Notes: generated from the letters alone by a model not told the origin. A DNA stretch of 64,000 bases from Sutterella sp. AM11-39 (GCF_003472385.1 NZ_QRLV01000003.1:1-64000), one strand, 5' to 3'; positions 35,986 through 43,839 are shown, counted from the stretch's first letter. Program-made: numbers and translations.

Positions 35986-37329
35986 ATGAAACAAGTAAAA
36001 CCTCTGACCGTAAAACAGGTGGCAGCCATTACTAAGCAAGGTCTTACCTGTTTGGGTGGCGTTAATGGTCTTTACCTGATGGTAAAAGGCGAAGGTAAGT
36101 ACTACGTCTTCCGGTACGCCTCGCCTCTGACAGGAAAAAGATCTTTTGTATCACTGGGGACGACTTCTTCAATCACGCTGGCTCAGGCTCGTGAGAAAGC
36201 AGCAAAGTATGCTGCCGATGTACGAGACGGTCATGACATCGCGCAAAAACGTCGGGAGCAACGAGAGAAGCGCAAACTTGCTGTTTTAGTGTCTCCACAG
36301 GTCAAAGCAGGCACTTTCGAGGCTGTCGCAAAGCAATGGCTGGATGCCAGAGTCAAAACTGGCTACTACGATAAGAATGTGCGAGGAGTGTCTGTCGTTG
36401 AAGCATATCTGTCGCGGAACATCAATCCGGTACTCGGGAAGATGCCGGTTGATGCAATTAGGGCACAGGATGTCTTTCGGTGCCTGAAACCCATTTGGAC
36501 AACTACGACGGAGGCCAAGAACAAGTGCCTCACCATCATCAACGGAGTGTTTCGATGGGCGCAGGCAATGGGAATGTTGGAGGGTGAAAATCCTGCCGAT
36601 AAGCGAGGTGCCTTGGGAGTTTTGCTCGAGAACCTATCGCCCCATGTCAAGCAGCCTCGAAATATGGGTGCACTGGATCCGGAGGAGATGCCGGAGTTCT
36701 TTTGCGAACTGATGAACTGGGGCACGATCGCCAGTAAGGCTTTTGCCTTCGCGATTTTGACTGCTTCGCGTTCAAAGGCGGTGCGCACTGCCAGATGGTC
36801 TGACATTGATCTGGAGGCCGGCACGTGGACTTGCCCGGAATCGGCCATGAAGGTTAAAGGTCGAGGGATTTTTGTCGTTTTGCTGAGCACGGCAGCAATT
36901 CGGTTGCTCAAGTCACTGCCGAGAATGGCCAACACCGATCTGGTCTTCCCATCCCCTTACCAGCATAAGGTGATGTCAGATACCGGGTTAGGTCAAATTG
37001 TTGGCGATATGAACAAACAGGCCAAGAGACAAGGCTTGCCGTTGTGGATCGACAAGGCTCAGACTGAAACATTGGGGAAGGACATTCGCATCACAGTCCA
37101 CGGTACATCGCGCGCGACGTTTAAGACGTGGACGAAGCTGGATGCAAATTTGAAGCGCTTCGATAGAGACGCCGTTGAGCTATGCCTAGCGCACAAGCTC
37201 GATGACGGCTATGGTGGAGCCTATGATCGCGCCGCCATGTTGGAAGAGCGGCGGCGGATCATGGATGCTTGGGGGGAGTTTTGCTGCTCGAAGCTCAACC
37301 AGCCTGCAAAGCTTCGACGCAAGGGATGA
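35986..37329 (+). CDS. Tyrosine recombinase (DUF4102/P4-type integrase)
   Basis: A 447-residue integrase. The N-terminal DUF4102 arm-binding domain (about 1-100) is typical of integrases that target tRNA genes. The catalytic domain shows Arg in TASRSKAVRT, HGTSRATF with the H-x-x-R box, and the late LCLAHKLDDGYGGAYDR with His and the nucleophile Tyr. It lies immediately beyond tRNA-Leu, in the same direction, as expected for an element inserted in the tRNA 3' end. The open frame appears intact. Confidence 0.92.
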   Translation: MKQVKPLTVKQVAAITKQGLTCLGGVNGLYLMVKGEGKYYVFRYASPLTGKRSFVSLGTTSSITLAQAREKAAKYAADVRDGHDIAQKRREQREKRKLAVLVSPQVKAGTFEAVAKQWLDARVKTGYYDKNVRGVSVVEAYLSRNINPVLGKMPVDAIRAQDVFRCLKPIWTTTTEAKNKCLTIINGVFRWAQAMGMLEGENPADKRGALGVLLENLSPHVKQPRNMGALDPEEMPEFFCELMNWGTIASKAFAFAILTASRSKAVRTARWSDIDLEAGTWTCPESAMKVKGRGIFVVLLSTAAIRLLKSLPRMANTDLVFPSPYQHKVMSDTGLGQIVGDMNKQAKRQGLPLWIDKAQTETLGKDIRITVHGTSRATFKTWTKLDANLKRFDRDAVELCLAHKLDDGYGGAYDRAAMLEERRRIMDAWGEFCCSKLNQPAKLRRKG

Positions 37330-37507
37330 TTTCCGTTTTCTTCCAAACAGTGATGCGCTGAGAGATTTTCACGGGCTTTGGAAGCTTGCCTTCCCTTGCC
37401 CATCTCCATACGGTTGGAATCGAAATCCCAAGTAACTTCGCCACATCCCAGGCGCGAAGGAATTGTTCTTCTGGTGAAAAAGTATTTTTATCTGCGGACG
37501 TTGTCAT
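37295..37507 (-). CDS. AlpA-like helix-turn-helix regulator (putative excisionase)
   Basis: A 70-residue MerR/AlpA-type DNA-binding protein. The helix-turn-helix LRAWDVAKLLGISIPTVWRW is followed by a wing with PKPVKISQRITVWKK. Such proteins act as excisionases or activate integrase genes of P4-like elements. It overlaps the integrase 3' end by 35 bases, tail-to-tail. ATG 37507 is preceded by GAGG at six bases; a longer start at 37519 is less likely. It is the last gene of the minus-strand phage unit. Confidence 0.75.
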   Translation of the reverse strand: MTTSADKNTFSPEEQFLRAWDVAKLLGISIPTVWRWAREGKLPKPVKISQRITVWKKTEIIPCVEALQAG

Positions 37508-37823
37508 TGTAAGCCTCATTGTCTAATTCGATCAGCGCATCGTTGATTGCTGCGGTGCCCATCGTGGCAAGCAGCTGATACTCGGCGTCCTGCGAGAACT
37601 TCTCAGAGAAAGCGAAGAGTTGCTTCATGGCAAAGATCAGGTCGCCGTAGCGGCATTGCTCTTGCGTCCCCATGCGTATCAGGCCGAGATCGATCTTGAC
37701 GGCGTCCTCGAAAATCTTGAAGTCCTTTTCGGTGAGTTGTCCCCAGCTGTCGTATGCCCACGTTGGAATCTTCGGCCTGCCTGGCTGGTACTTCTTGGTG
37801 CGTTTCTTTTTGGGTTTGCTCAT
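37488..37823 (-). CDS. Hypothetical phage protein
   Basis: A 111-residue protein with a basic N-terminus (KPKKKRTKKYQPGRPK) resembling the AT-hook-like start of small phage DNA-binding proteins, then a mixed helical region. I do not recognise the family. It overlaps the AlpA-like gene by 20 bases. Confidence 0.55.
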   Translation of the reverse strand: MSKPKKKRTKKYQPGRPKIPTWAYDSWGQLTEKDFKIFEDAVKIDLGLIRMGTQEQCRYGDLIFAMKQLFAFSEKFSQDAEYQLLATMGTAAINDALIELDNEAYNDNVRR

Positions 37824-37850
37824 GGCATGAAAAAGCCGCTCGGAGGCGGC

Positions 37851-38147
37851 TCATTGTTGCTGTTCGTCTTCGTCAATTAACGCATTGGGATCAAGATCAA
37901 ACTCTCCGCATCCGAGTTCACCAAGAGCGACTCTATTCGCTTCAAGGCGTAGAAAACCGTCCAAACGTTCCATGTATGCCAGAGCTTTTCGGCGGCAATA
38001 TAGAGAGCTTCCCTCTTTTTCTTCCAGTTCTTCAGCCTGTTCTTCGTAAACTGAAAAACGGCGTTTCAACTCTCTCATTCTTGCATCGAAAGTTTTTCCC
38101 GACCAAGTTCTGCAATAGATGCAGTTTCGACATTTTCCGTAAGGCAT
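37851..38147 (-). CDS. Hypothetical phage protein with an N-terminal Cys motif
   Basis: A 98-residue protein. The start carries CRNCIYCRTW, two CxxC-like pairs suggesting a small metal site, followed by a charged helical segment with an acidic tail (DPNALIDEDEQQQ). Family not recognised; placed in the minus-strand unit of small phage genes. Confidence 0.55.
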   Translation of the reverse strand: MPYGKCRNCIYCRTWSGKTFDARMRELKRRFSVYEEQAEELEEKEGSSLYCRRKALAYMERLDGFLRLEANRVALGELGCGEFDLDPNALIDEDEQQQ

Positions 38148-38223
38148 ATTTGTCTCCAGTAATGTGGCCGCCGCCTGCGCAGTTCCCTACGCTTGCACAC
38201 ATCACGGGCGGCGGCCGAAGAGG

Positions 38224-38490
38224 TTAATCGTTAGCTCGGGTCTCTACGACTCGAGCCCAGTGCCAGAGACGCTCCGCGAACTTCGATAGGAAGTCAGGGT
38301 TGAGATCGGAGCGGGCGCCGCTAGCTGCGGTTGAACAGATGAATCCATCGTCTTCAGAGATGCGAAGGATGAGGTTGAAATCCTTGTCGTATATCTCGAA
38401 GGCGTATTCGGTAACCTGAGCGACCATGCCGTCGCCGAGCTGGACGATCTCCGGCGGAGGACACGGGGCTGGTTTCTTGGCGTTTTTCAT
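38224..38490 (-). CDS. Hypothetical phage protein
   Basis: An 88-residue protein of unknown family with a Pro-rich start (KPAPCPPPEIV) and an aromatic C-terminus. Its ATG overlaps the stop of the upstream gene in ATGA, so translation is likely coupled; this supports the start at 38490 over the longer frame. Confidence 0.55.
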   Translation of the reverse strand: MKNAKKPAPCPPPEIVQLGDGMVAQVTEYAFEIYDKDFNLILRISEDDGFICSTAASGARSDLNPDFLSKFAERLWHWARVVETRAND

Positions 38491-38699
38491 GGTGTTGGTT
38501 TGTACGGTTCTGGCAGCTCTGCCCAAGCTATCACTGTGAACTCGCCTTTATACATGTCGAAGTTTTGCCATCCGAATGCTGTTCTTACATACGGTTCCCC
38601 ATACTCCGCGACTGCGGTCACTAGGTAGAGCTTTGCAAACTCAGTCTCTGGCAGGGGCACCTCGGGGAAGGGGTGCCACACGGTTTTGGTCTCGCTCAT
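38487..38699 (-). CDS. DUF551-like phage protein
   Basis: A 70-residue protein that fits the DUF551 pattern: an initial WHPFPEVPLP, a short beta core and a C-terminal AWAELPEPYKP. DUF551 proteins are common in phages, function unknown. It shares ATGA overlaps with the genes on both sides. Confidence 0.6.
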   Translation of the reverse strand: MSETKTVWHPFPEVPLPETEFAKLYLVTAVAEYGEPYVRTAFGWQNFDMYKGEFTVIAWAELPEPYKPTP

Positions 38700-39013
38700 T
38701 TGCTGAGCTCCTCTTCAGCGATACGCTTCAGTTGCCGCGTGATCTTGAACTCGACTTCCGACTCGACGTCGTAGTCTTCCGGTGCAGTTTGGTCGTGAAG
38801 GTAGATAAGCTGGTCGACCATGATCTTGACGTCAGCCAGTTCCTCAAAAAAGTTCACAAGATGGTCGGCCTCGCAGCCGTCAAACTTTTTGAGGTTTTTG
38901 ATGGCGACGATGAGTTCGGCCATCTCTTCAATTGTCTTTTCGGCTTGAGCGTCGAAGCCGTAGTGATCCGCTATCTTCTTGAGGCGGGGATCAATCTCGA
39001 ATCTTTTTGTCAT
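38696..39013 (-). CDS. MazG-like nucleotide pyrophosphohydrolase domain protein
   Basis: A 105-residue all-helical protein with the MazG-type signature TIEEMAELIVAI followed by EELADVKIMVDQL, the two acidic motifs that bind Mg in NTP pyrophosphohydrolases. Phage MazG-like proteins may alter nucleotide or ppGpp pools. The start at 39013 is preferred over 39031; the stop overlaps the next gene. Confidence 0.7.
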   Translation of the reverse strand: MTKRFEIDPRLKKIADHYGFDAQAEKTIEEMAELIVAIKNLKKFDGCEADHLVNFFEELADVKIMVDQLIYLHDQTAPEDYDVESEVEFKITRQLKRIAEEELSK

Positions 39014-39046
39014 GAATGAAAAAGGCCGCATTGCTGCGGCCGCTCC

Positions 39047-39319
39047 TTATGCTCGAAAGGTCTGCAGGGCAAGCCTGCTTTCGTCTTGGAACTTTCTCTC
39101 GATCCATCTTTCCACGTCCTTGCGAAGGTAGCGGCGGGTGCCGCCTTCGACCAGTGAGACGCATGGAGGGAAAGTCGGGTCTGCGAGCATGTCGCGCACG
39201 GGCTTGCTGTCGGGCGCATAGGCGCACATGAGCGCGATGTCCGAGGCAGTCACGACAATCGACTGCCCGCGCTTGAGTTCCTTGACGACTTCTTTGGCGA
39301 TTGCTTTGACGTCTGTCAT
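39047..39319 (-). CDS. Putative DNA-binding phage protein
   Basis: A 90-residue protein with a weak winged-helix or AlpA-like pattern (VVTASDIALMCAYAPDSK, then GTRRYLRKDVERWIERK), suggesting DNA binding. It is coupled to the YqaJ gene by overlap (39316-39319). Confidence 0.5.
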   Translation of the reverse strand: MTDVKAIAKEVVKELKRGQSIVVTASDIALMCAYAPDSKPVRDMLADPTFPPCVSLVEGGTRRYLRKDVERWIERKFQDESRLALQTFRA

Positions 39320-39963
39320 TTTTTATCCTCAATGATTGCCTTTGCCAGTGCGTCGAAACGCGTCTTGACTTCGGCAAGGAATGTCTCACATTGCTCCAGA
39401 GCCGCGTTGAGTTCGTCTTGAATTGGCTCATACCGCACGATGAAAAGCTTGGCTGGCGACCATGCTCCGGAAAGCCGCGGGTCGTAGCTCACGAAGTCAA
39501 CCCATTTGCGACCGGTACAGAGCAGTTGCACGAGCATCTGCGGTTTGTACTCTTCAGGAACAATTCCCGCGGCCACGCGCTGCAGGTGAACATTTGTGCT
39601 GTACGGGCACTTGATTTCGAGTAGTCCGTCTTCTCCCACAAGACCGTCGGGGGACGCTCCGAAGAACTCAATCGTTGGGTGTGTGATAAATCCCACGAGG
39701 TCCACGAGTTCGCCAGTAGCGTCTTCGTAGGCATCGCGCGCTTCATCCTCATGATCGCGTCCCCATTGAATCGACGGCGGATTGCCGATGCCTTCCGGCT
39801 GGTTTGTGACACGCTCGCAGATGAGTGTGTCAATCAGAGCCTCATAGGCAGCAGTGGGCTTACCGTCCTTTCTGCGCTGAAGCACGGCAGCAGCGCGTGA
39901 AGCCGTCAAACAGCCGCAGCGGTCTGCGAACCATTGCGCTGTCTGCTGAAGCGGGCTACTCAT
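39316..39963 (-). CDS. YqaJ/lambda-exonuclease-family nuclease
   Basis: A 215-residue phage exonuclease of the PD-(D/E)xK class. Recognisable parts are the initial QWFADRCGCLTASR, the catalytic SPDGLVGEDGLLEIKCP with the D...ExK ligands, and the C-terminal helical region. With the ERF gene directly upstream it forms a Red-like pair for single-strand annealing recombination. The start at 39963 lies in an ATGA overlap with the ERF stop. Confidence 0.85.
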   Translation of the reverse strand: MSSPLQQTAQWFADRCGCLTASRAAAVLQRRKDGKPTAAYEALIDTLICERVTNQPEGIGNPPSIQWGRDHEDEARDAYEDATGELVDLVGFITHPTIEFFGASPDGLVGEDGLLEIKCPYSTNVHLQRVAAGIVPEEYKPQMLVQLLCTGRKWVDFVSYDPRLSGAWSPAKLFIVRYEPIQDELNAALEQCETFLAEVKTRFDALAKAIIEDKK

Positions 39964-40580
39964 GGCAAACCTCCCTGCATGGCTTCGATGATCTTCTTGG
40001 CAAGATCGACTTCGCCGGATGTGCGCAGAGTCTCGCGCTCTTCTTTGGTGCAACTCTTCCAAAACTCGACCCATGCTTCCTTGCTGGTGTTGGCCGCGGA
40101 TCGGTTTCTCTCAACGAGATCATTGGAGACGAACGGTTGCGCCTGTTCGGCCGGCGGTGATGGCTTATCGTCAGGGTCAGGGGTTCCAGCAACAGGAATG
40201 CAAAAGAGCTGAAACATGAGGCTTTTGTAAGCGTAGCTCATTGCTTTGCCTGCCGCCTTGTCGCCGGTGTCTGCTCCTTCGCCGAGAGACTCGACGCAGA
40301 AGTGGCTGCCGTCTTCCGTGCTGGTGATCTGGTACGACACCTTGATACGCACGAGCCTCATCTTGCCAGCTGTGCTGTCCGGCTCCTTCTCGATGCGCAC
40401 CGGAGCGATAACGATGTGATGCTTCGGCAGCAACGGAGCGAGTGCTGCGTACACGTCCTCGATGCCGCGGTAGGCGTAGTTGAACTGTCCGCCCTGCGAC
40501 TTCCTGGCCTTTTCGATGCCGTGTTGTCTGAGCTCGTCTGTGAGCTCAGAGATTGCGGTGTAAACCTTTGCTTCTGTCAT
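39960..40580 (-). CDS. ERF-family single-strand annealing protein
   Basis: A 206-residue ERF protein. Typical features are FNYAYRGIEDVYAALAPLL, the conserved region with ITSTEDGSH, and the GDKAAGKAMSYAYKSLM helix. ERF proteins bind single-stranded DNA and anneal it, pairing with the adjacent YqaJ exonuclease. The start at 40580 overlaps the preceding gene in an ATGA. Confidence 0.88.
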   Translation of the reverse strand: MTEAKVYTAISELTDELRQHGIEKARKSQGGQFNYAYRGIEDVYAALAPLLPKHHIVIAPVRIEKEPDSTAGKMRLVRIKVSYQITSTEDGSHFCVESLGEGADTGDKAAGKAMSYAYKSLMFQLFCIPVAGTPDPDDKPSPPAEQAQPFVSNDLVERNRSAANTSKEAWVEFWKSCTKEERETLRTSGEVDLAKKIIEAMQGGLP

Positions 40581-40768
40581 AGATGCTCCTGGATGAGCGG
40601 ATAAATCTTCCAAAAGAAAAGCGCAGTTACTCCGACAAAAGAGACTGCGCTGCTGGCGATTAGCACGCGATACTTTTTGATGAGCGCGCGGCGACGATTC
40701 CACTTGTCGCGCTTGATTTTTCCTTCGATCCACTTCTGCCAAGCGGGATCGTGCGGGATGGTGTCCAT
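40577..40768 (-). CDS. Small phage membrane protein
   Basis: A 63-residue protein with a basic N-terminal half (GKIKRDKWNRRRALIKKY) and one membrane helix (ASSAVSFVGVTALFFW). Family not recognised. It is the first gene of the coupled recombination unit, joined to ERF by ATGA. Confidence 0.6.
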   Translation of the reverse strand: MDTIPHDPAWQKWIEGKIKRDKWNRRRALIKKYRVLIASSAVSFVGVTALFFWKIYPLIQEHL

Positions 40769-40780
40769 ACCTGGCTCCGG

Positions 40781-40810
40781 AAAAAGAAAAAGCCCCGCGG
40801 GTGCGAGGCT
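40781..40810 (-). terminator. Terminator between the BstA-like gene and the recombination unit
   Basis: On the minus strand, arms AGCCTCGC and GCGGGGCT (one mismatch) are followed by an interrupted T tract. The recombination genes start only 13 bases later, so read-through or antitermination may control them. Confidence 0.65.
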
Positions 40811-40839
40811 TGAAAATAAAAATTGCTATAAGAATAGGC

Positions 40840-41811
40840 TTATTGATTCGGAAGTTCTGGGGTTGCAGAGAAAGCTTCCAAAGTTGCGGTTCCGGCTTGA
40901 GTGCTTATCGCGCCCTTCTTCATGGCACGGTAGATGTAATCAGGGAATTTCGTCTTGATGTAATTGGCTCTTAGCCATCTACGGAAAGTTCCTAGGGCTT
41001 CATCAGGATATGCATAAGCATCTTTAGCGCCTCCGACTGACTGTCTGTAGTAGGAAGGGTATTGATGTTTGTATGAAATTCGGTCCCCATATTTCTGAGA
41101 TAAGTTGTTGTCTTTCCAGAAATTTGCCCATGCGATTCCAACAGAAATATCAGGTATTACCTTGTCGCTAACAATGAAGCCAGCGTGGATAAGCGGGATC
41201 ATCATGGAGGCAATTTCGGAAAAAACACAGAAATAACCGAAAGGGACGCTGTCTTTGGTTAGGTCTACGCGATCGCCCCAACGTTTTAGGTTTTCTATGA
41301 CGGTACTTTGGGGATGATAATTTACCGCCTGATACACCATTGCTCTAAAGGAGATGCTCAGAAGCTTTCTACAAGCTTGCAGGGCTTCTACCTTGGGGCC
41401 GCCACTTCCAAATGCATAGAACTCAAGTAGCGCCATGCATACCGGTTCTGTATAGGCATTCGTTCGTGAACCATTTATCTCAACTTGTATAAACAATTCA
41501 TCCGAATCAAATCCCTTCGAATTCAAAAGACCTGCAATTTCGTCGTCAACCTTCGTTTGTTTCTTACTGTGCCAGGACGCAGCTCTTGCTTGAATCGTCG
41601 AACGAGCTACCCCACACATTCGTGCAAGACCACTTTCGGAAAGATAGGGCATCCCGTTCTCAAGAACCCCCATTTCAATGCCGTCACGTTCGACTTGCTT
41701 TTCGGCCTTGAAAAGGAAGCCTGTAACCCCTGCCGAGACAGCCATCATTTTGTTGTCTACCTTATTGATTTCAAAAGAATTTGACCCTGCCGATTTTCTA
41801 TCTAAGGACAT
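40840..41811 (-). CDS. BstA-like phage DNA-binding protein (tentative)
   Basis: A 323-residue prophage protein. The N-terminal part has GVLENGMPYLSESGLARMCG followed by an AxSTIQ-type helix-turn-helix. The middle carries NAYTEPVCMALLEFYAFGSG and the C-terminal half has conserved YPSYYRQS and YAYPDEALGTFRRWL motifs. From memory this organisation resembles the prophage BstA family, which aborts infection by other phages while sparing its own; I cannot verify this. Other possibilities are a regulator of the KilA-N type. It has its own promoter with an operator-like repeat, and sits between tRNA-Gln and the recombination genes. Confidence 0.5.
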   Translation of the reverse strand: MSLDRKSAGSNSFEINKVDNKMMAVSAGVTGFLFKAEKQVERDGIEMGVLENGMPYLSESGLARMCGVARSTIQARAASWHSKKQTKVDDEIAGLLNSKGFDSDELFIQVEINGSRTNAYTEPVCMALLEFYAFGSGGPKVEALQACRKLLSISFRAMVYQAVNYHPQSTVIENLKRWGDRVDLTKDSVPFGYFCVFSEIASMMIPLIHAGFIVSDKVIPDISVGIAWANFWKDNNLSQKYGDRISYKHQYPSYYRQSVGGAKDAYAYPDEALGTFRRWLRANYIKTKFPDYIYRAMKKGAISTQAGTATLEAFSATPELPNQ

Positions 41812-41836
41812 GGTGTGTTACCTCTAAAAATATTTA

Positions 41837-41871
41837 TTCTTCAAGTATATGAAGAAGACAATGTGGGTCAA
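41837..41871 (-). promoter_or_regulatory. Sigma70-like promoter of the BstA-like gene with overlapping operator
   Basis: On the minus strand -35 TTGACC (41866-41871) and -10 TATACT (41844-41849) are 16 bases apart. A perfect 7-bp inverted repeat TTCTTCA/TGAAGAA (41837-41843 and 41850-41856) is centred on the -10 box, the usual place for a repressor site. Confidence 0.7.
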
Positions 41872-41907
41872 ATTTATTTTTCGCATGAGGCTACAGCGGG
41901 GTGTTTC

Positions 41908-41981
41908 TGGCAGGAGTAGCAGGAGTCGAACCTGCATACTTCGGGTCAAAGCCGAATGCTCTGCCGTTGAGCTATACCCCC
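41908..41981 (-). tRNA. Phage-borne tRNA-Gln(UUG)
   Basis: On the minus strand a 74-base cloverleaf: acceptor GGGGGTA/TACTCCT, D arm AGCTCAACGGC, anticodon loop CTTTGAC (TTG), T-loop GTTCGACTC, CCA encoded. The acceptor relies on G-U pairs, unlike a tuned host tRNA-Gln. It lies within the prophage and likely belongs to it. Confidence 0.85.
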
Positions 41982-42295
41982 AATAACCACGTCAAACCGC
42001 TCAGCCCTTTGGAAATTCCGAATAACTGAACGGCCTCACGTGGCTCCTCTCTTTCGAAAGGAGCTTGGTCTGACGGGGCGGCTGCACCCCCGCTAACGGT
42101 CTACGGTTGACTACGTAGCCGTGCCGCGCTCGGCTCCACTCTTGCCAAAGAGCTTCATAGCGTCCGGGGACTCACACCCCTAGTCGTCTCTTTTCGTGAG
42201 TTGCGTCCTTTTGTCTGCCGCCCCGGGGTCTTTGTATCGAGCAGGAGAGAACTCGATCGGAGCGGCAGACAGAAGGGCGCGCCTTCTGTGCTGTT
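41982..42295. other. Non-coding stretch with stem-loop structures
   Basis: About 310 bases without a convincing ORF. It includes a hairpin near 42038-42061 (GCTCCT...AGGAGC with a TTTCGAAA centre) and a two-tier stem at 42212-42271. A structured RNA processed with the tRNA is possible. Confidence 0.35.
42212..42271. repeat. Two-tier inverted repeat
   Basis: Outer arms TGTCTGCCGC (42212-42221) and GCGGCAGACA (42262-42271) enclose inner arms ATCGAG (42236-42241) and CTCGAT (42252-42257). No T tract follows, so it is not a simple terminator. Confidence 0.6.
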
Positions 42296-42394
42296 TCAGT
42301 AGCCGGGCATTCCTCCGATTCCGAACAGGATCAAAAGAAGGAAGCCGCCGAACACTGCGAACAGCAGCGCGAAACTTTCTTCAGGCTTCTTCAT
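42296..42394 (-). CDS. Small hydrophobic phage peptide (32 aa)
   Basis: A 32-residue ORF with a short KKPEES start and one Phe/Leu/Gly-rich membrane segment (FALLFAVFGGFLLLILF). A good AGGAG lies eight bases upstream of the ATG, and it overlaps the 3' end of the preceding gene by 14 bases. It may be a small holin-like or leader peptide. Confidence 0.5.
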   Translation of the reverse strand: MKKPEESFALLFAVFGGFLLLILFGIGGMPGY

Positions 42395-42707
42395 GGAGCA
42401 GCTCCTTCACTCTGTCGATGAATGCTTCGGCTTCCCGGATGAACTTCTTGACGAACAGTTCGGTAGCAACAACAGACAAGCCGGATCCTTTGCTGAAAAA
42501 CTGGAGATGCTCGCGGTTGTATTCGATTGCAAAGCTGCGACCGTAAATGCAGCGCGCTTCTCGCAAGTTGCTGATGGCCTCGCAGAACTGATCAAACGGA
42601 ATGCAAGTGAGGAACACCGTTGTTTCGTCCGGCAGATAGATGGTGAGACCTATCTCTTTGTCGGGCTGACTCAAACGCCAGGCGATGTCTATGTAGTTCT
42701 TTTCCAT
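42381..42707 (-). CDS. Hypothetical phage protein
   Basis: A 108-residue protein with a beta-rich N-terminal half and an acidic helical C-terminus (EAEAFIDRVKELLHEEA). Family not recognised. ATG 42707 has GAGGAG-like bases upstream and follows the next gene closely. Confidence 0.5.
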   Translation of the reverse strand: MEKNYIDIAWRLSQPDKEIGLTIYLPDETTVFLTCIPFDQFCEAISNLREARCIYGRSFAIEYNREHLQFFSKGSGLSVVATELFVKKFIREAEAFIDRVKELLHEEA

Positions 42708-42718
42708 GTGAGTTCTCC

Positions 42719-43015
42719 TCACCACGGGTGGCGGCGGACCGCCTCGCGCTCTTCTTCGTCCGTGATCGAGTCCTGATAGGCAACGCGCTCTTCGCTGCGC
42801 AACGTGTCGGCGTCATCGGTGGCACCGAAAGCGTCTTCCAGGAAGTCCGCGAAGTAGTCGGCAAGGATGATCCGGGCGCGACCCTTGGCACTTTCGAGGC
42901 TCTTGTAGATCAGCTCATCAACGTCGTTGCGGAACTTGGCCTGGATCTCAGCAGCAGATCTCATGTCCCTGGCGGACTGTGCGAGGCCGAATGTGTCGAT
43001 GGTGGGCGTGAGCAT
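42719..43015 (-). CDS. Hypothetical phage protein
   Basis: A 98-residue acidic helical protein (ERVAYQDSITDEEEREAVRRH near the C-terminus). Family not recognised. It is the first gene of the minus-strand phage unit, divergent from the small plus-strand genes. Confidence 0.5.
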   Translation of the reverse strand: MLTPTIDTFGLAQSARDMRSAAEIQAKFRNDVDELIYKSLESAKGRARIILADYFADFLEDAFGATDDADTLRSEERVAYQDSITDEEEREAVRRHPW

Positions 43016-43109
43016 TTGCTTATTCCTTTGTCCTGGCCTCCGTGGGATGATTAGAGTGTCGGAAGTAGACGAAACCGACTTTCTCTAATCACCCCTGGAG
43101 GTAACCTGT

Positions 43110-43274
43110 ATGTCTGAAGAAAAAACTGTTGAGCTGACTTTGGAAGAGCGCGTTGCTTTGCTTGAGAAAAAATGTGCTGAGCTCGAACAAAAACTCGAGC
43201 AGAAGGCAGACCAACAACGCGTAAACAAAGCCATCAGTGATCTTCGGTTTGCGATAAAGAACCATCGGATTTGA
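43110..43274 (+). CDS. Small coiled-coil phage protein (54 aa)
   Basis: A 54-residue ORF, mostly one predicted coiled coil (LEERVALLEKKCAELEQKLE). The start has a strong GGAGG nine bases upstream. It is the first gene of the plus-strand unit, behind a hairpin at 43049-43090. Confidence 0.6.
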   Translation: MSEEKTVELTLEERVALLEKKCAELEQKLEQKADQQRVNKAISDLRFAIKNHRI

Positions 43275-43330
43275 TCTGATACAGATCGGCAATCAGGGTC
43301 GTGAGCTTTTCCAGTTTGAAGGAGCAGCAA

Positions 43331-43573
43331 ATGATCAAACGCGATGACGTAATGGACCGTTTGGTTCACACTGACTTTTGGCACGTGAAAGGAACTTGCA
43401 CAACCGTGTGTTGTCTCATTTTCCGATCGGGTTTTACAGAACTTGGCTGGAGCCAGTGCGCTGATCCGAAAGATTTCGACGCTGAGAAAGGCGAAAAGTT
43501 CGCCTTGGCCGATGCGATCGACCGGTCTTTGAAATATATCGCCTGGGAAAAGGCTCATCAGCGGGGGAATTGA
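43331..43573 (+). CDS. N4 gp49/Sf6 gp66-like phage protein
   Basis: An 80-residue protein matching the Gp49 pattern: TTVCCLIFRSGF, then GWSQCADPKDFDAEKG and a helix ALADAIDRSLKYIAW. These small phage proteins are of unknown function. ATG 43331 follows GGAGCAGCA. Confidence 0.75.
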   Translation: MIKRDDVMDRLVHTDFWHVKGTCTTVCCLIFRSGFTELGWSQCADPKDFDAEKGEKFALADAIDRSLKYIAWEKAHQRGN

Positions 43574-43575
43574 CT

Positions 43576-43839
43576 ATGGAACTCAAAGACACAATCGAGC
43601 TGATGCAAAGTGCTGATTACAAGGACCGTTTCAAGGCCGAGTATTTTCAGGCTGTGATTCGCTTGAAAAAGCTTTATGCCATGCTCAAAAAGTGGGAAAC
43701 AGGAACGCTCGAATTCTCTCCGACGAGCTCAAAGGAGGATTTGTATGGCCAGTATGCGTTTATGACTGGGTACATCCGCATTCTTTCGGATCGCGCAATT
43801 GATGAAGGCATCGAACTGCCAAGTGTTGAAAATGTGTGA
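43576..43839 (+). CDS. crAss001_48-like phage protein
   Basis: An 87-residue protein with the recurrent phage pattern SADYKDRFKAEYFQAVIRLKKL. Its family is named after a crAss-like phage protein and has no known function. ATG 43576 has a purine-rich GGGGGAAT upstream; the TTG at 43570 would overlap the preceding stop. Confidence 0.65.
   Translation: MELKDTIELMQSADYKDRFKAEYFQAVIRLKKLYAMLKKWETGTLEFSPTSSKEDLYGQYAFMTGYIRILSDRAIDEGIELPSVENV

Noticed and set aside
42196..42546. Plus-strand ORF over the structured region
   Set aside because: Overlaps well-supported minus-strand genes and has no ribosome site or protein character.
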